A stretch of DNA of 47,558 nt from Bacteroidota bacterium (lineage in GTDB: Bacteria; Bacteroidota; Bacteroidia; Chitinophagales; Saprospiraceae), in the NCBI GenBank assembly GCA_017858735.1, contig JAFMBH010000021.1, positions 1-47,558 on the forward strand, given 5' to 3'. The position numbers and the translations under genes were made by a program. Shown here in pieces: positions 27,086-36,331 of this stretch (positions are counted from its first letter, which is position 1; every line of letters starts with the position of its first letter). The notes beneath the pieces are model-generated. The model was given only the letters and a program-made list of their open reading frames with translations, had not been told where the DNA came from and made no database searches.

Positions 27086-28516
27086 ATGATAAATGCATGG
27101 AATAGGCGTGAATTTTTAAAAACTGCCTCACAAGCTACCTTGGCCGCTTTGGCTGCTGGTGCACCAATGTCCTCATTACTAACTAGTTGTTCCAGGTCAA
27201 AACCAATAGACACCAGTACTGCCGACACTGTTATATTACTATGGATGGCAGGCGGAATGGCACATACGGAAACCTTTGACCCTAAGAAATATACCCCTTT
27301 TGAAAAAGGGATGGAAGGAAATCGCGTTCTTTCCACTTTTCCAAGTGTTCCAACAGTTCTTGACGGTATATCATTTTCAGAAGGATTACAGGAAATTGGT
27401 AAAGTAATGGATAAAGGGACCCTTATTCGCTCTTATGTGGCTGCCGATTTAGGACATATTCTACATTCCCGGCATCAATTTAATTGGCACACCTGTTATG
27501 AACCGCCACAAACCGTTGCAGCTCCTCACATAGGTGCATGGATAGCAAAAGAATTGGGACCTAAAAATCCGGTAATCCCTGCCTTCATTGATATTGGCCA
27601 GCGATTTACCGTAGGAGAAGCCGAGGAATTAAAAGCATTTCACACCGCTGGATTTCTGGGAAATGAATATGGCCCATTCTTTATTCCCGATCCAAGTCAG
27701 GGTTTAGATAGCGTTCGTCCCCCGATTGGCATGAATTTAAAGAGATTTGAAGCCAGAAATAAACTCTATAAGGAACTTACTTCTACTTCACCCATTGGAG
27801 AGTATGGAAGTGATTATCAAAAAGAATCCTTACAACGTTCTATGGAACAGGCATATAGCTTGCTTCATTCCCCTGAATCTGCCGCTTTTAATTTATTGGA
27901 CGAGCCAAAAGAATCTTATGATGCCTATAACACTGGTCGCTTTGGACTGGGTTGTTTACTGGCAAAAAGATTGACCAAACAAGGCGCCCGTTTTATCAGT
28001 GTTACCACGGAATACGAACCATTTTTTGGCTGGGATACTCATGACAACGGTCATACAAGACTGGCTGTAATGAAAAAACAAATAGATTGGCCTATTGCCC
28101 AACTCATCAGAGATTTGGACGAATCAGGGCACTTAGACAGAACGCTGATCATTTTAGCCAGTGAATTTAGCCGCGATATGATGGTAGAGGGACGTCCCGA
28201 CCTGAAAGTAAAGGAGCAAGTCGATCAGCCAGATATTCTGCACGAACTGAAATATTATGGTATGCACAGGCATTTTACGGACGGTTGTTCAGTATTAGTG
28301 TTTGGCGGCGGTATAAAAAAAGGATTTGCGTATGGAAAAACATCGGATGAAAGGCCATGTAAAACCATTGAAAATCCAATAAAAATTGATGGGCTGCACC
28401 AAACTATTTATCATGCACTGGGTATTTCTCCGGATACAAATTATGACGTTGAAAAAAGACCATTTTATACTACACCCGATGGAAAAGGGAAAGCCGTTAT
28501 GGATCTTTTCGCATAA
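27086..28516 (+). CDS. Tat-exported DUF1501 protein
   Basis: This 476-residue protein has a Tat-type leader (NRREFLK at about 6-12, then an alanine-rich hydrophobic stretch). A cysteine at about residue 35 ('LLTSC') could be a lipobox. The core shows 'ILLWMAGGMAHTETFDPK' and 'GARFISVTTEYEPFFGWDTHDN', which are DUF1501 signatures of an alkaline-phosphatase-like fold related to sulfatases. The sulfatase-type CxPSR is absent. Function is unknown, but it forms a standing pair with the DUF1549/DUF1553 protein (20-bp spacer), so the two probably form one exported complex. Confidence 0.9.
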   Translation: MINAWNRREFLKTASQATLAALAAGAPMSSLLTSCSRSKPIDTSTADTVILLWMAGGMAHTETFDPKKYTPFEKGMEGNRVLSTFPSVPTVLDGISFSEGLQEIGKVMDKGTLIRSYVAADLGHILHSRHQFNWHTCYEPPQTVAAPHIGAWIAKELGPKNPVIPAFIDIGQRFTVGEAEELKAFHTAGFLGNEYGPFFIPDPSQGLDSVRPPIGMNLKRFEARNKLYKELTSTSPIGEYGSDYQKESLQRSMEQAYSLLHSPESAAFNLLDEPKESYDAYNTGRFGLGCLLAKRLTKQGARFISVTTEYEPFFGWDTHDNGHTRLAVMKKQIDWPIAQLIRDLDESGHLDRTLIILASEFSRDMMVEGRPDLKVKEQVDQPDILHELKYYGMHRHFTDGCSVLVFGGGIKKGFAYGKTSDERPCKTIENPIKIDGLHQTIYHALGISPDTNYDVEKRPFYTTPDGKGKAVMDLFA

Positions 28517-28772
28517 AGCGTCATTGGTATGGTTTTTTGCGACCCATTTTTTTAAATGGGAACCTCATTTTCTGTTAGTTAGCCAGATAAGTATTTTGCT
28601 TTATTTCGCCTTGTCCTAACCTAATTTTGAACAAGTTTCTATTTTTGACTGAATAAGAAACATCCTTTCGGTTGGGGCAAAATCGGTATTTAACGAGCAA
28701 GAATAAAGTGCTTCATGGGTTTTTCTGAATATAATTCCACCTTTTTCTGTCCAGGTTTTTAGGTTTACTCCT

Positions 28773-30830
28773 TTATTTTTTCATACCTGGCGAATAAATA
28801 CGTTCTGCCTGTGCCATTACCTTTTGCTTGTCAAGCGTCATCGGCTTGGTTTTCTGCGCTAAAAAGAGAGGAATCTGGTCGGCGAAATGAGGATTATCGG
28901 GATGAGAAGAAGCGCCGTAGGTATTTACCGTTTCGATAACAGGCAATTCATTTTTGGGAAATTTAACCATCATTACGTAGGCATCGCCCCCTACAATTTT
29001 TCTTTTTCCCCCTTCGTAGGGGCGACTCCATTGCGGAGCAAGCAAGTCAGGTAATCCACCCACAGGAAATTCCTGATTCCCGCGTACCAATTTTTGAATA
29101 TCACCTAAGGCGAGATCTATTTTTCCAAAATTATCCAGCAGGTATTTTTTTGCGTAGGCTAAAGCCTTCAGTCCCTCGTCTTTAGTAATCGCCCTTGCCT
29201 CTTGACCTCTTAGTGCCCTAGCCAAATATTCATAAACGAGCATAAAAACTGCGGCACCTTTACTTTCGGCGGTCCCCTGGAAATCCCAGGTTTTCAAGGT
29301 ATTCAACAGCTTATTATCTTGCTCATCCCCTGCATTTTCCAAAAGGAAAAGGGAATCGAGCTGATACATAAAAGTGAGTTTTTCAGGATATTGTCTATCG
29401 AATTTAATATCTCTGAAGGTTTGAAAATCAATTTTAGGGGTAGATTCAAATCTTTGTCTGAAACGGACACTTCTATTATTTTCCATGGTTTCCCACCCAT
29501 CGGCAGATGAAAACTGAGATACTTTTAAATTATCGGCGCTTGCTGTAGCTGAGAAAGGTGAATGATTGGTATTGAACAGAAAGCCGGAGGCCGGATTAAT
29601 ATATTGGGGAAGATCCTTCAGTGGTCTAAACGTTGTCCATAAAGTAGTTGAGGTATTTCCAGGCAAAGTTTCGAGCCAATTTAGCTTGGGATCTTCCTTC
29701 CTGATCGGCATAAGGGCATTATTTATATAGAAAATGGTATCATACCGATCGGCATAAACGATATTAAACATAGATAAACCTTGCACGTTTAATGCGTTAT
29801 AAAAATCAGTGAAATTCTTTCCCTTATTCATTTGGTACCATTGATCGAGCGCTCTAATTTCCTGATTGGCACCTAATCTTACAGAAAAAGCACCTTGTTC
29901 ATTAATTAAAGTTGGACCATATTTGCTGGAAAAAGCTTTTTTGGAAATGGGAAAAGGTACCCCCTTCACACGTAAGCTGACTTTTTTAATCTGTAATTTT
30001 TCCCATTGACCATCATATTTATAGTAATACTTCTTTTTAGGATGCCTTTCAAGTTGAAAAATGTCCATTCTATCGCATAAATTTACAGTATGCGCCCAAC
30101 CGTAATGTTCATTTACCCCGTGTAATATACATGGACCGCCGGCGAGCAATCCTCCCAAAGCATTCCAACCTTCCTCGCTTTGGACATGGGCTTCATAGAA
30201 AGCTTCAGGCCCTTCATTGGGCTGATGAGCATTTATGGCCAGATAAGCGACCCCTTCGGTTGTCCTGTCAGGATGCACCGCAATGCCATTTGACCCCATT
30301 TTGTCATAGTCAATGAGCCATTTCACCTGATTATTAAAAATTTGCTGTAACGCCTGGTCACCCCCATTGAATTTAGTCAATGCCAAAACCGATGAAGCAA
30401 TATATTCTTTAACTGTGATGGGAAAAACTTTTTTAACGAGCACTTCTTCAGGATGCGCAGCGGCGTAATCATTTACCCCCTGGACATAACCAGTTATAAG
30501 TTTTATAAATTCAGGAGAAAGGGAATTCCATTTTTCCTCTGTCACCTCCCTGCATTGAAACCAATCAAACGCAAAATCTGCTGCCACCGCATTTTTACCA
30601 AAAGCACGTCCCATGGCTTTTTTTGCCGGCAATGCAACCATCTGTAAACTAGCAAACTGATCTTCACAATAGGCCCAGGCCAAACCATAAGAAACTTCAG
30701 GATCCGTTTTAGCAAAAATATGGGGAATGCCAAAACTATCGCGAACGATGGTTATTTTACTTGGATCTATCTGTCCGTTTACAACATTTAAAAATAAAAT
30801 TAGCCCAATGACCAAAGGAAACAGCTTCAT
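28773..30830 (-). CDS. Secreted penicillin-acylase-family N-terminal-nucleophile hydrolase
   Basis: The frame opens at TTG 30851, but ATG 30830 is preferred because it gives a signal peptide (MKLFPLVIGLILFLNVVNG, cleaved before Q) and a 685-residue protein. The expected autocatalytic site is Ser180 in 'KMGSNGIAV', which would become the N-terminal nucleophile of the beta chain; the family consensus is SNxW, and here the tryptophan place holds Ile. 'ILHGVNEHYGWAHTVN' is the substrate-pocket region of the family. It would cleave an amide such as an acyl-homoserine lactone, a beta-lactam or an N-acyl amino compound in the periplasm. The actual substrate is not evident. It is a single gene, divergent from the ABC exporter. 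Confidence 0.88.
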   Translation of the reverse strand: MKLFPLVIGLILFLNVVNGQIDPSKITIVRDSFGIPHIFAKTDPEVSYGLAWAYCEDQFASLQMVALPAKKAMGRAFGKNAVAADFAFDWFQCREVTEEKWNSLSPEFIKLITGYVQGVNDYAAAHPEEVLVKKVFPITVKEYIASSVLALTKFNGGDQALQQIFNNQVKWLIDYDKMGSNGIAVHPDRTTEGVAYLAINAHQPNEGPEAFYEAHVQSEEGWNALGGLLAGGPCILHGVNEHYGWAHTVNLCDRMDIFQLERHPKKKYYYKYDGQWEKLQIKKVSLRVKGVPFPISKKAFSSKYGPTLINEQGAFSVRLGANQEIRALDQWYQMNKGKNFTDFYNALNVQGLSMFNIVYADRYDTIFYINNALMPIRKEDPKLNWLETLPGNTSTTLWTTFRPLKDLPQYINPASGFLFNTNHSPFSATASADNLKVSQFSSADGWETMENNRSVRFRQRFESTPKIDFQTFRDIKFDRQYPEKLTFMYQLDSLFLLENAGDEQDNKLLNTLKTWDFQGTAESKGAAVFMLVYEYLARALRGQEARAITKDEGLKALAYAKKYLLDNFGKIDLALGDIQKLVRGNQEFPVGGLPDLLAPQWSRPYEGGKRKIVGGDAYVMMVKFPKNELPVIETVNTYGASSHPDNPHFADQIPLFLAQKTKPMTLDKQKVMAQAERIYSPGMKK

Positions 30831-30993
30831 AAATAAGAATATTTTTCCCAATATAGGAAAGTTATCACAAGTGTACTGATTTATGACAGCGATTTTAATA
30901 TTTTAAAATTGCATCATTTACAAATCAACTAATTGTATAAAGTAAATGTTTACAAATAACTTCTAAAAAAAACACCCTGGAAAAGCCATACTT

Positions 30994-32739
30994 ATGAAAC
31001 CTAAAAAAGAAAGTACTGTCAGTTTGAAATTTGTTTATCAAACCTTTATTCATCCCCGTTTAAATAAATTATCTGTTGGTCTTCTTCTCATCATTATCAG
31101 TAGATTAGCTAGTCTGATATTACCCGGAGCGAGCAAATATCTCATTGATGATGTCATTCCCGATAAAAATTTACAAGGCTTAGGCTGGTTATTGGCCGCA
31201 GTAGTCATTGCGTTGATCATTCAGTCGGTTACCTCTTATTTTTTGACTCAACTTCTCAGCGTTGAAGGACAATATTTAATCTCTCAGTTGAGGGTAAAGG
31301 TTCAAAAACACATCATACAACTCCCTGTCAGATACTTCGATAACGTTAAAACAGGAGAACTCGTTTCACGCATCATGAACGATGTGGAAGGAGTGAGAAA
31401 TATTGTGGGTACTGGTTTAGCCCAGATGATCGGTGGTGTCATTACCGCCGTCATTTGTTTGTTTTTACTTGTCGCCATTAGCCCACTTTTGACCCTATAT
31501 GTCTTAGTCCCTGTCATTATATTTGGACTTATATCTCTAAAAGCTTTTGGAAAAATCAGACCTATTTTCAGGGCAAGAGGCGTTATTAATGCCGAAGTTA
31601 CTGGTCGATTGACTGAAACATTAGGCGGTGTAAGGGTCATCAAAGGATTTAATGCTGAGCAACAGGAAATCGATACTTTTGCCAGAGGAGTCGAAAAATT
31701 ATATCAGAATGTTAAATCCAGCCTAACGGCCACTAGTTTTGTAACCAGTGCCGCTACGCTATTGCTCGGATTGGCATCGGCGGGAATTATGGGATTAGGC
31801 GGTTATCTGATTATGACCAATAAACTGACTTTTGGCGATTTCCTTGCATTCACCCTTTATCTGGGATTTCTAATTGCCCCTATTGTGCAAATGAGTAATA
31901 TTGGGAGTCAATTGACAGAAGCTATTGCTGGTCTGGACAGAACAGAAGAAATCATGCGTTTGCCACTGGAAGCCAATGAGGAAGTGCGCAACGTTACTTT
32001 AGACAGGATAAACGGCGATATTCACTTCAACGATGTCAGTTTTGCGTATGATCAAGGAAAGGAAGTAGTGAAAAATATCACTTTTCAAGCTCCTCCAGGG
32101 TCGGTTACCGCATTGGTGGGAACATCTGGTTCCGGAAAATCAACGATTGCTGGCTTAGCAGCCACTTTTTTAAATCCCGATGCTGGTAATATTACGGTAG
32201 ACGGTATTGATTTGAGCACCATAAGCTTGAAAAGTTTCAGAAGCCAATTGGGGGTTGTTTTACAAGACGATTTTCTTTTTGAAGGCAGTATAAAGGACAA
32301 TATTCTTTTCTCAAGACCTAATGCCTTAGCTGAGGAACTAAATAATGCCGTTCATGCTGCTCACGTTCATGAATTTACTGACCGATTTGAAGATGGTTTA
32401 GATACTTTAATTGGAGAAAGAGGCGTAAAATTATCCGGCGGACAAAGGCAAAGAATTGCCATTGCCAGAGCTATTTTGGCTAATCCACGGGTCTTGATTT
32501 TAGATGAGGCAACCTCAAATCTGGATACAGAAAGCGAATCGCTCATTCAGGAAAGTTTGAAAAGACTTATGGAAGGCAGAACCACCTTTGTTATTGCACA
32601 CAGATTAAGTACTATCAGACAAGCTACTCAAATATTGGTGGTGGAACAAGGGAATATTGTGGAAAGAGGTACGCACGATGATTTAATCAAGCTGGAAGGC
32701 CGTTATTATTCTTTATACACTTATCAGGCTAGAATTTAA
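30994..32739 (+). CDS. ABC exporter, fused permease and ATPase (MsbA-like)
   Basis: This 581-residue half-transporter has six predicted transmembrane helices in residues about 20-320 and an ATPase domain after 345. The ATPase shows Walker A GTSGSGKST (376-384), signature LSGGQ (480-484) and Walker B VLILDEA with D504-E505, then the H-loop in 'IAHRLSTI'. It would work as a homodimer exporting lipid, a hydrophobic compound or a peptide. No partner gene fixes the substrate. Its last 11 bases overlap the convergent AraC gene. The upstream spacer (163 bp) carries two TTTACAAAT repeats but no clear promoter box. Confidence 0.93.
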   Translation: MKPKKESTVSLKFVYQTFIHPRLNKLSVGLLLIIISRLASLILPGASKYLIDDVIPDKNLQGLGWLLAAVVIALIIQSVTSYFLTQLLSVEGQYLISQLRVKVQKHIIQLPVRYFDNVKTGELVSRIMNDVEGVRNIVGTGLAQMIGGVITAVICLFLLVAISPLLTLYVLVPVIIFGLISLKAFGKIRPIFRARGVINAEVTGRLTETLGGVRVIKGFNAEQQEIDTFARGVEKLYQNVKSSLTATSFVTSAATLLLGLASAGIMGLGGYLIMTNKLTFGDFLAFTLYLGFLIAPIVQMSNIGSQLTEAIAGLDRTEEIMRLPLEANEEVRNVTLDRINGDIHFNDVSFAYDQGKEVVKNITFQAPPGSVTALVGTSGSGKSTIAGLAATFLNPDAGNITVDGIDLSTISLKSFRSQLGVVLQDDFLFEGSIKDNILFSRPNALAEELNNAVHAAHVHEFTDRFEDGLDTLIGERGVKLSGGQRQRIAIARAILANPRVLILDEATSNLDTESESLIQESLKRLMEGRTTFVIAHRLSTIRQATQILVVEQGNIVERGTHDDLIKLEGRYYSLYTYQARI

Positions 32740-33586
32740 CGTCTTTTTTATACTGTTTCGGACTTATTCCTTTTTTTTTCTTAAAAATACGATTGAAGTA
32801 AGGAATATCATAAAATCCACTCTGAAAGGCTATTTCTCTAATGGCCATATCAGTGTTTAGCAGTAAATGGCAGGCTTGTTTAATCCTGAATTCGAGGAGA
32901 ACTTCTACGAAAGATTGTTGCGTAATACTTTTGAAATACCTACAAAAGGAGGTTGGCGAAAGATCCGCTATCCCTGCTATTTCTGCTAATGAAATATCTT
33001 CTTTGTAGTGCGTTATGAGGTAGGAAAACACCTTTTGAAAACGGTTGGTTTCTGACACCTTAAAGTCATTTTCTGCAAACGAAAGATCTATTGGTTTCAG
33101 CTGGACTTCCCTACTTAATATATCTAATATATCCAATAAGATCAATATTTGTTGTGTTGGTGAGGCAACCTTCATTTCGAATAATCTGGCGGTAATCTTC
33201 TTTTTATCGTTTCCCTGAATGTCAAAACCTGCTTTTGATTTGTCAAGAAACATTTTGATGGCTACAAATTCATAAAGATTAAAAAAATCCTCTCCTAAAA
33301 AATGCTGATTAAATTGAACCACGATGGCCTCAGATAACTCCGTTTGATTTTCCCTTTGGTGATTTATCCAACAGTGAGGTAAATGGGAACCTAAGAAAAC
33401 CAAATCTCCATCTGAAAAATCATCTACTTGTTTACCAACAAAGCGCTGCCCCTCCCCTTTTACAATCAAGGTAAGTTCATATTCCGGATGAAAATGAAAG
33501 GGGGCATCAAATTGTGGTAACCTAAAATGACGCACGAGCAAGACTTTGGAGGGATCTGATTTTACCTGTTCAAAAACAGCTTTCAT
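32729..33586 (-). CDS. AraC-family transcriptional regulator with cupin sensor
   Basis: I chose ATG 33586 (MKAVFEQVKSD) over the longer frame from 33643, giving 285 residues. An N-terminal cupin ('FHFHPEYELTLIVKGEG' near residue 30, and 'GDLVFLGSHLPHCW') would bind a small effector, commonly a sugar or aromatic compound. The C-terminal two helix-turn-helices are typical AraC/XylS ('SLAEIAGIADLSPTSFCRYFK' near 200 and 'AIREIAFQSGFYDIPYFNRIFKK' near 250). It is divergent from the PhyH dioxygenase gene (133-bp spacer), whose operon it probably controls. Its 3' end overlaps the ABC exporter gene by 11 bases. Confidence 0.9.
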   Translation of the reverse strand: MKAVFEQVKSDPSKVLLVRHFRLPQFDAPFHFHPEYELTLIVKGEGQRFVGKQVDDFSDGDLVFLGSHLPHCWINHQRENQTELSEAIVVQFNQHFLGEDFFNLYEFVAIKMFLDKSKAGFDIQGNDKKKITARLFEMKVASPTQQILILLDILDILSREVQLKPIDLSFAENDFKVSETNRFQKVFSYLITHYKEDISLAEIAGIADLSPTSFCRYFKSITQQSFVEVLLEFRIKQACHLLLNTDMAIREIAFQSGFYDIPYFNRIFKKKKGISPKQYKKDVKF

Positions 33587-33685
33587 AGGATTAAATTTTC
33601 TATTTCTAAGTAAAATAGCATAATAAATGATAAAATAAAACAATTATTTGCCAAAAAAGTCAAAGCCCAGGAAGAAAATCGAGTG

Positions 33686-33693
33686 TAATTTTG
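33686..33693 (+). promoter_or_regulatory. Candidate -7 box for the PhyH-ADH operon
   Basis: TAATTTTG fully matches TAnnTTTG and lies 27 bases before ATG 33720. This supports that start over the upstream TTG at 33648, since the transcript would begin near base 33700. No good TTG lies at -33. Confidence 0.45.
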
Positions 33694-33719
33694 AGAACAA
33701 ACTAAACGAATTCATCCAA

Positions 33720-34529
33720 ATGAAAACAACAATCATAGACCAGCCCTTTCAGGTGAGTGAGGAAGCCATCGCATTTTTCCAAAAAAACAGATTTATCAAA
33801 CTGAAAAATGTATTAGACGCGGAATCATTAGCTTATTATGGAGAAGCAATCAGTAGAAAAGTAGCCGAAATAAATACGCAGGACAAGCCAATGGAACAAA
33901 GAGATACTTATGGAAAAGCATTTTTACAAATTTTTAATCTTTGGAGAGAGGACGAAACCTGTAAAGAATTTGTGTTAAGTAAAAGGCTTGGTCACATTGC
34001 TACGCAATTACTTCAAACCAATGGTGTCCGATTATATCACGATCAGGCATTGTTTAAAGAGGCTCGGGGTGGAATCACCCCCTGGCATGCCGATCAATAT
34101 TATTGGCCATTGGCTTCCGATAAAACCGTTACAGTCTGGATTCCGCTACAGGAAGTACCGTTAGAAATGGGCCCCTTAGAATTCAGTGCTGGAAGTCAGG
34201 CGATTGTAGAGGGCAGAGAATTGGCGATCGGGGATGAAAGTGAACAAAAGATAGCGCAAAGACTGAGGGTAACTGACTTTGAACACGTTATTGAGCCCTT
34301 TGAACTAGGTGAAGTAAGCTTCCATTCTGGCTGGGTTTTTCATAGAGCAGGTGCAAATGATACCGATCAAACAAGAAAGGTAATGACCATGATATACATG
34401 GACAGCGAGATGAAATTGAAGGAACCGGAGAACGAGAATCAGGTGAATGACTGGAATACCTGGTGTCCGGGAGCTAGCATCGGGGAAATTATCGCCTCGC
34501 CTATTAACCCTCTCATTTATTCTAAATGA
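33720..34529 (+). CDS. Phytanoyl-CoA dioxygenase (PhyH) family oxygenase
   Basis: This Fe(II)/2-oxoglutarate-type oxygenase is about 269 residues long from ATG 33720. The H-x-D pair is H123-A-D125 in TPWHADQYYW and the distal histidine is H208 in 'FHRAGAN', giving a complete 2-His-1-carboxylate triad. A downstream Arg (TRKVMTMIY) would bind 2-oxoglutarate. It would hydroxylate a small molecule in the cytosol. Its stop overlaps the alcohol dehydrogenase start by 4 bases (ATGA), which points to consecutive steps (hydroxylation, then oxidation of the alcohol). The divergent AraC gene likely regulates both. Confidence 0.88.
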   Translation: MKTTIIDQPFQVSEEAIAFFQKNRFIKLKNVLDAESLAYYGEAISRKVAEINTQDKPMEQRDTYGKAFLQIFNLWREDETCKEFVLSKRLGHIATQLLQTNGVRLYHDQALFKEARGGITPWHADQYYWPLASDKTVTVWIPLQEVPLEMGPLEFSAGSQAIVEGRELAIGDESEQKIAQRLRVTDFEHVIEPFELGEVSFHSGWVFHRAGANDTDQTRKVMTMIYMDSEMKLKEPENENQVNDWNTWCPGASIGEIIASPINPLIYSK

Positions 34530-35638
34530 TTCATTGTAAGGCTGCGGTTACCGATGGTAATGGACAATTTTCTATAAAAGAAATTTCCGTTGCTGATCCG
34601 ACGGGAGATGAAATTATGGTTAAAATAATGGCTGCAGGCATCTGCCATACCGATTGGGATGCCCAATTTTGGGGCAAACCACTTATTCTTGGGCATGAAG
34701 GAGCCGGCATCGTTGTAAAAACAGGTGAAAAAGTGACGGCACTGGCCATCGGCGATAAAGTCATGTTAAATTGGGCGATACCTTGTTATCAATGTTTTCA
34801 ATGTCAATTAGGAAACCAGCATTTGTGTGAACCCAATTCAGCCGTTACTGCGGGAAACAAACGAAGTGGCGGCCACGCAACCGTCGAAAGCACTACCTGT
34901 GAGGGAAAGCCGATAGAACGTGCGTTTAGTTTAGGCACCATGGCTGAATACACCTTAGTCAGGGAGGCAGCTTGCGTTAAAATACACGTAAAAATGCCCT
35001 ATCCTTCTGCGGCCATTGTAGGTTGTGGCGTTATGACCGGTTATGGTTCAGTAGTTCATGCCGCCCAGGTTAAAACGGGTAGTAGTGTGGTAGTTTTGGG
35101 AACGGGTGGCGTAGGTCTAAATGTTATACAAGCAGCCCGAATTGCTGGTGCTCAGAAGATTATAGCCATAGATGTGAATCCTGGAAGATTGGAAATGGCG
35201 GCAACTTATGGTGCCACACATTTCCTTTTAGCCGATAAAAACGATACCGGATTACTTCTTATAGCTCAAAAAGTAAGGGAATTAACTCAAGGCAGAGGGG
35301 CAGATTATGCTTTTGAATGCACTGCTATTCCAGCTTTAGGTGCAGCACCACTGTCCATGATACGTCATGGAGGCATGGCGGTGCAGGTAAGCGGTATTGA
35401 GCAGGAAATAACCATAGATATGAATCTTTTTGAATGGGATAAAGTGTATATCAATCCCTTGTATGGTAAAACAAAACCACAAATTGATTTTCCCATCCTT
35501 CAGGATTTATATGCAGCCGGCACATTGAAATTGGATGAAATGATCACCTCAACTTATCCTCTGCAAAAACTTGGGGAGGCATTTCATGATATGCATACGG
35601 GGAAAAATGCGAAGGGAGTGATTGAATTTGCGGATTGA
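34526..35638 (+). CDS. Zinc-dependent alcohol dehydrogenase
   Basis: This medium-chain dehydrogenase of 370 residues has catalytic zinc ligands C40 (GICHTD), H57 (GHE) and a cysteine in 'IVGCGVMTGYG'. The structural zinc cluster is C87, C90, C93 and C101. The NAD-binding motif is GTGGVG, followed by an Asp ('IIAIDVN'), which favours NAD over NADP. The overall pattern resembles class III or formaldehyde-type alcohol dehydrogenases. It is translationally coupled to the PhyH gene and ends the operon. Confidence 0.93.
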   Translation: MIHCKAAVTDGNGQFSIKEISVADPTGDEIMVKIMAAGICHTDWDAQFWGKPLILGHEGAGIVVKTGEKVTALAIGDKVMLNWAIPCYQCFQCQLGNQHLCEPNSAVTAGNKRSGGHATVESTTCEGKPIERAFSLGTMAEYTLVREAACVKIHVKMPYPSAAIVGCGVMTGYGSVVHAAQVKTGSSVVVLGTGGVGLNVIQAARIAGAQKIIAIDVNPGRLEMAATYGATHFLLADKNDTGLLLIAQKVRELTQGRGADYAFECTAIPALGAAPLSMIRHGGMAVQVSGIEQEITIDMNLFEWDKVYINPLYGKTKPQIDFPILQDLYAAGTLKLDEMITSTYPLQKLGEAFHDMHTGKNAKGVIEFAD

Positions 35639-35715
35639 CTACTACTACAGAAAGGTAACAGACAAGCGATTAAAACATTTTATTAAAAAAACACTAATTA
35701 ACGGTCAAATTGTGG

Positions 35716-35723
35716 TACATTCA
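35716..35723 (+). promoter_or_regulatory. Candidate -7 box for the yefM-like gene
   Basis: TACATTCA lies 15 bases before ATG 35738 and is identical to the box before gldA at 16554. TTG stands 4 bases before it, too close for a normal -33 element. Confidence 0.2.
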
Positions 35724-35737
35724 TAAAAATTGATTTC

Positions 35738-35983
35738 ATGAAAGCAGTAACAATTTCCACTTTAAGAAAAGAAATGAAAGAATATTTTGATTATGTTTCA
35801 AAATCGATGGGAGTAATCATTGTTCCCAGAAATAAAGAAAATGAAGCTATTGTAATCATATCAATTCAAGAATATAATTCTCTTTTGGAAACAGAACATC
35901 TTTTATCAACGAATTTACAGCTCATGGCTGGGAAGATTTCAATTATTGGCTTGAAAATGATAAAGAAGTTGTCAAGAAAATAA
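35738..35983 (+). pseudogene. YefM/Phd-type antitoxin with an out-of-frame tail
   Basis: Residues 1-58 follow the YefM pattern: '[17 protein letters not shown]' with a DNA-binding beta/helix start, then '[30 protein letters not shown]'. From residue 59 the frame reads through DNA that in another frame encodes YoeB-like toxin, ending in 'MIKKLSRK', which matches no antitoxin tail. The C-terminal part that wraps the toxin is therefore gone. I infer an internal deletion that removed the antitoxin tail and the toxin start. The N-terminal DNA-binding portion could still be made. Confidence 0.7.
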
Positions 35984-36114
35984 AAGAATTAATAAAAGCA
36001 ATAATACGGGAGCCATTTAAAGGAATTGGCACCCCAGAACCATTAAAATTTGGTCTTAAAGGTTTTTGGTCAAAAAGAATTAATGGAGAACATCGTTTGG
36101 TATATTCAATGTAG
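35911..36114 (+). pseudogene. yoeB-type toxin remnant without a start codon
   Basis: This frame (positions congruent to 1 mod 3) encodes '[19 protein letters not shown]', then 'IIREPFKGIGTPEPLKF', 'GFWSKRINGEHRLVYSM' and stop TAG 36112-36114. It is clearly the YoeB family, with the catalytic Glu (EPLK) and Arg (WSKRI) present. The frame is open only back to TAA 35875, and no ATG, GTG or TTG lies between that stop and the homologous region. The usual C-terminal '...RYHY' with the active-site His-Tyr is missing, because the stop comes about 15 residues early. I judge it a broken toxin. Confidence 0.75.
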
Positions 36115-36307
36115 ATTTCATTATGATTAAAAATACTTAAACTTTTATGTGGCAAATGCTTCATTTGCATTTCCCCAAAACATGAATGGGAATATTGGAC
36201 CAAAAATATTGAGCAATCTTTGTTATTTTTTGATGGCTTGAACAAGTAACTCCCATTAACCCGGGAGTATATCCTCTGTGAAAGTTTTAAAATACAACAT
36301 AATTTGG

Positions 36308-36315
36308 TATATTTG
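36308..36315 (+). promoter_or_regulatory. Candidate -7 box for the parDE operon
   Basis: TATATTTG fully matches TAnnTTTG and lies 17 bases before ATG 36332. No clear -33 TTG is seen at the usual distance. Confidence 0.45.
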
Positions 36316-36331
36316 AGATAAATAAATTCTC

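Noticed and set aside
28543-28560. Hairpin CCCATTT-TTTT-AAATGGG after the DUF1501 gene as terminator
   Set aside because: The stem is only 7 bp, A+T-rich and not followed by a T-run on either strand, so I do not call it a terminator.
30918-30957. Repeated TTTACAAAT near the ABC exporter start
   Set aside because: The copies are short, A+T-rich and not regularly phased relative to a promoter box; they could easily arise by composition.
33648-33719. TTG start extending the PhyH protein by 24 residues
   Set aside because: The extension is lysine-rich and unlike the family, and a full TAnnTTTG box at 33686-33693 would place the transcript start after it.
36115-36331. Possible continuation of the YoeB toxin in shifted frames
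   Set aside because: None of the three frames after the TAG restores the expected terminal RYHY-type sequence, so I treat the region as non-coding spacer.
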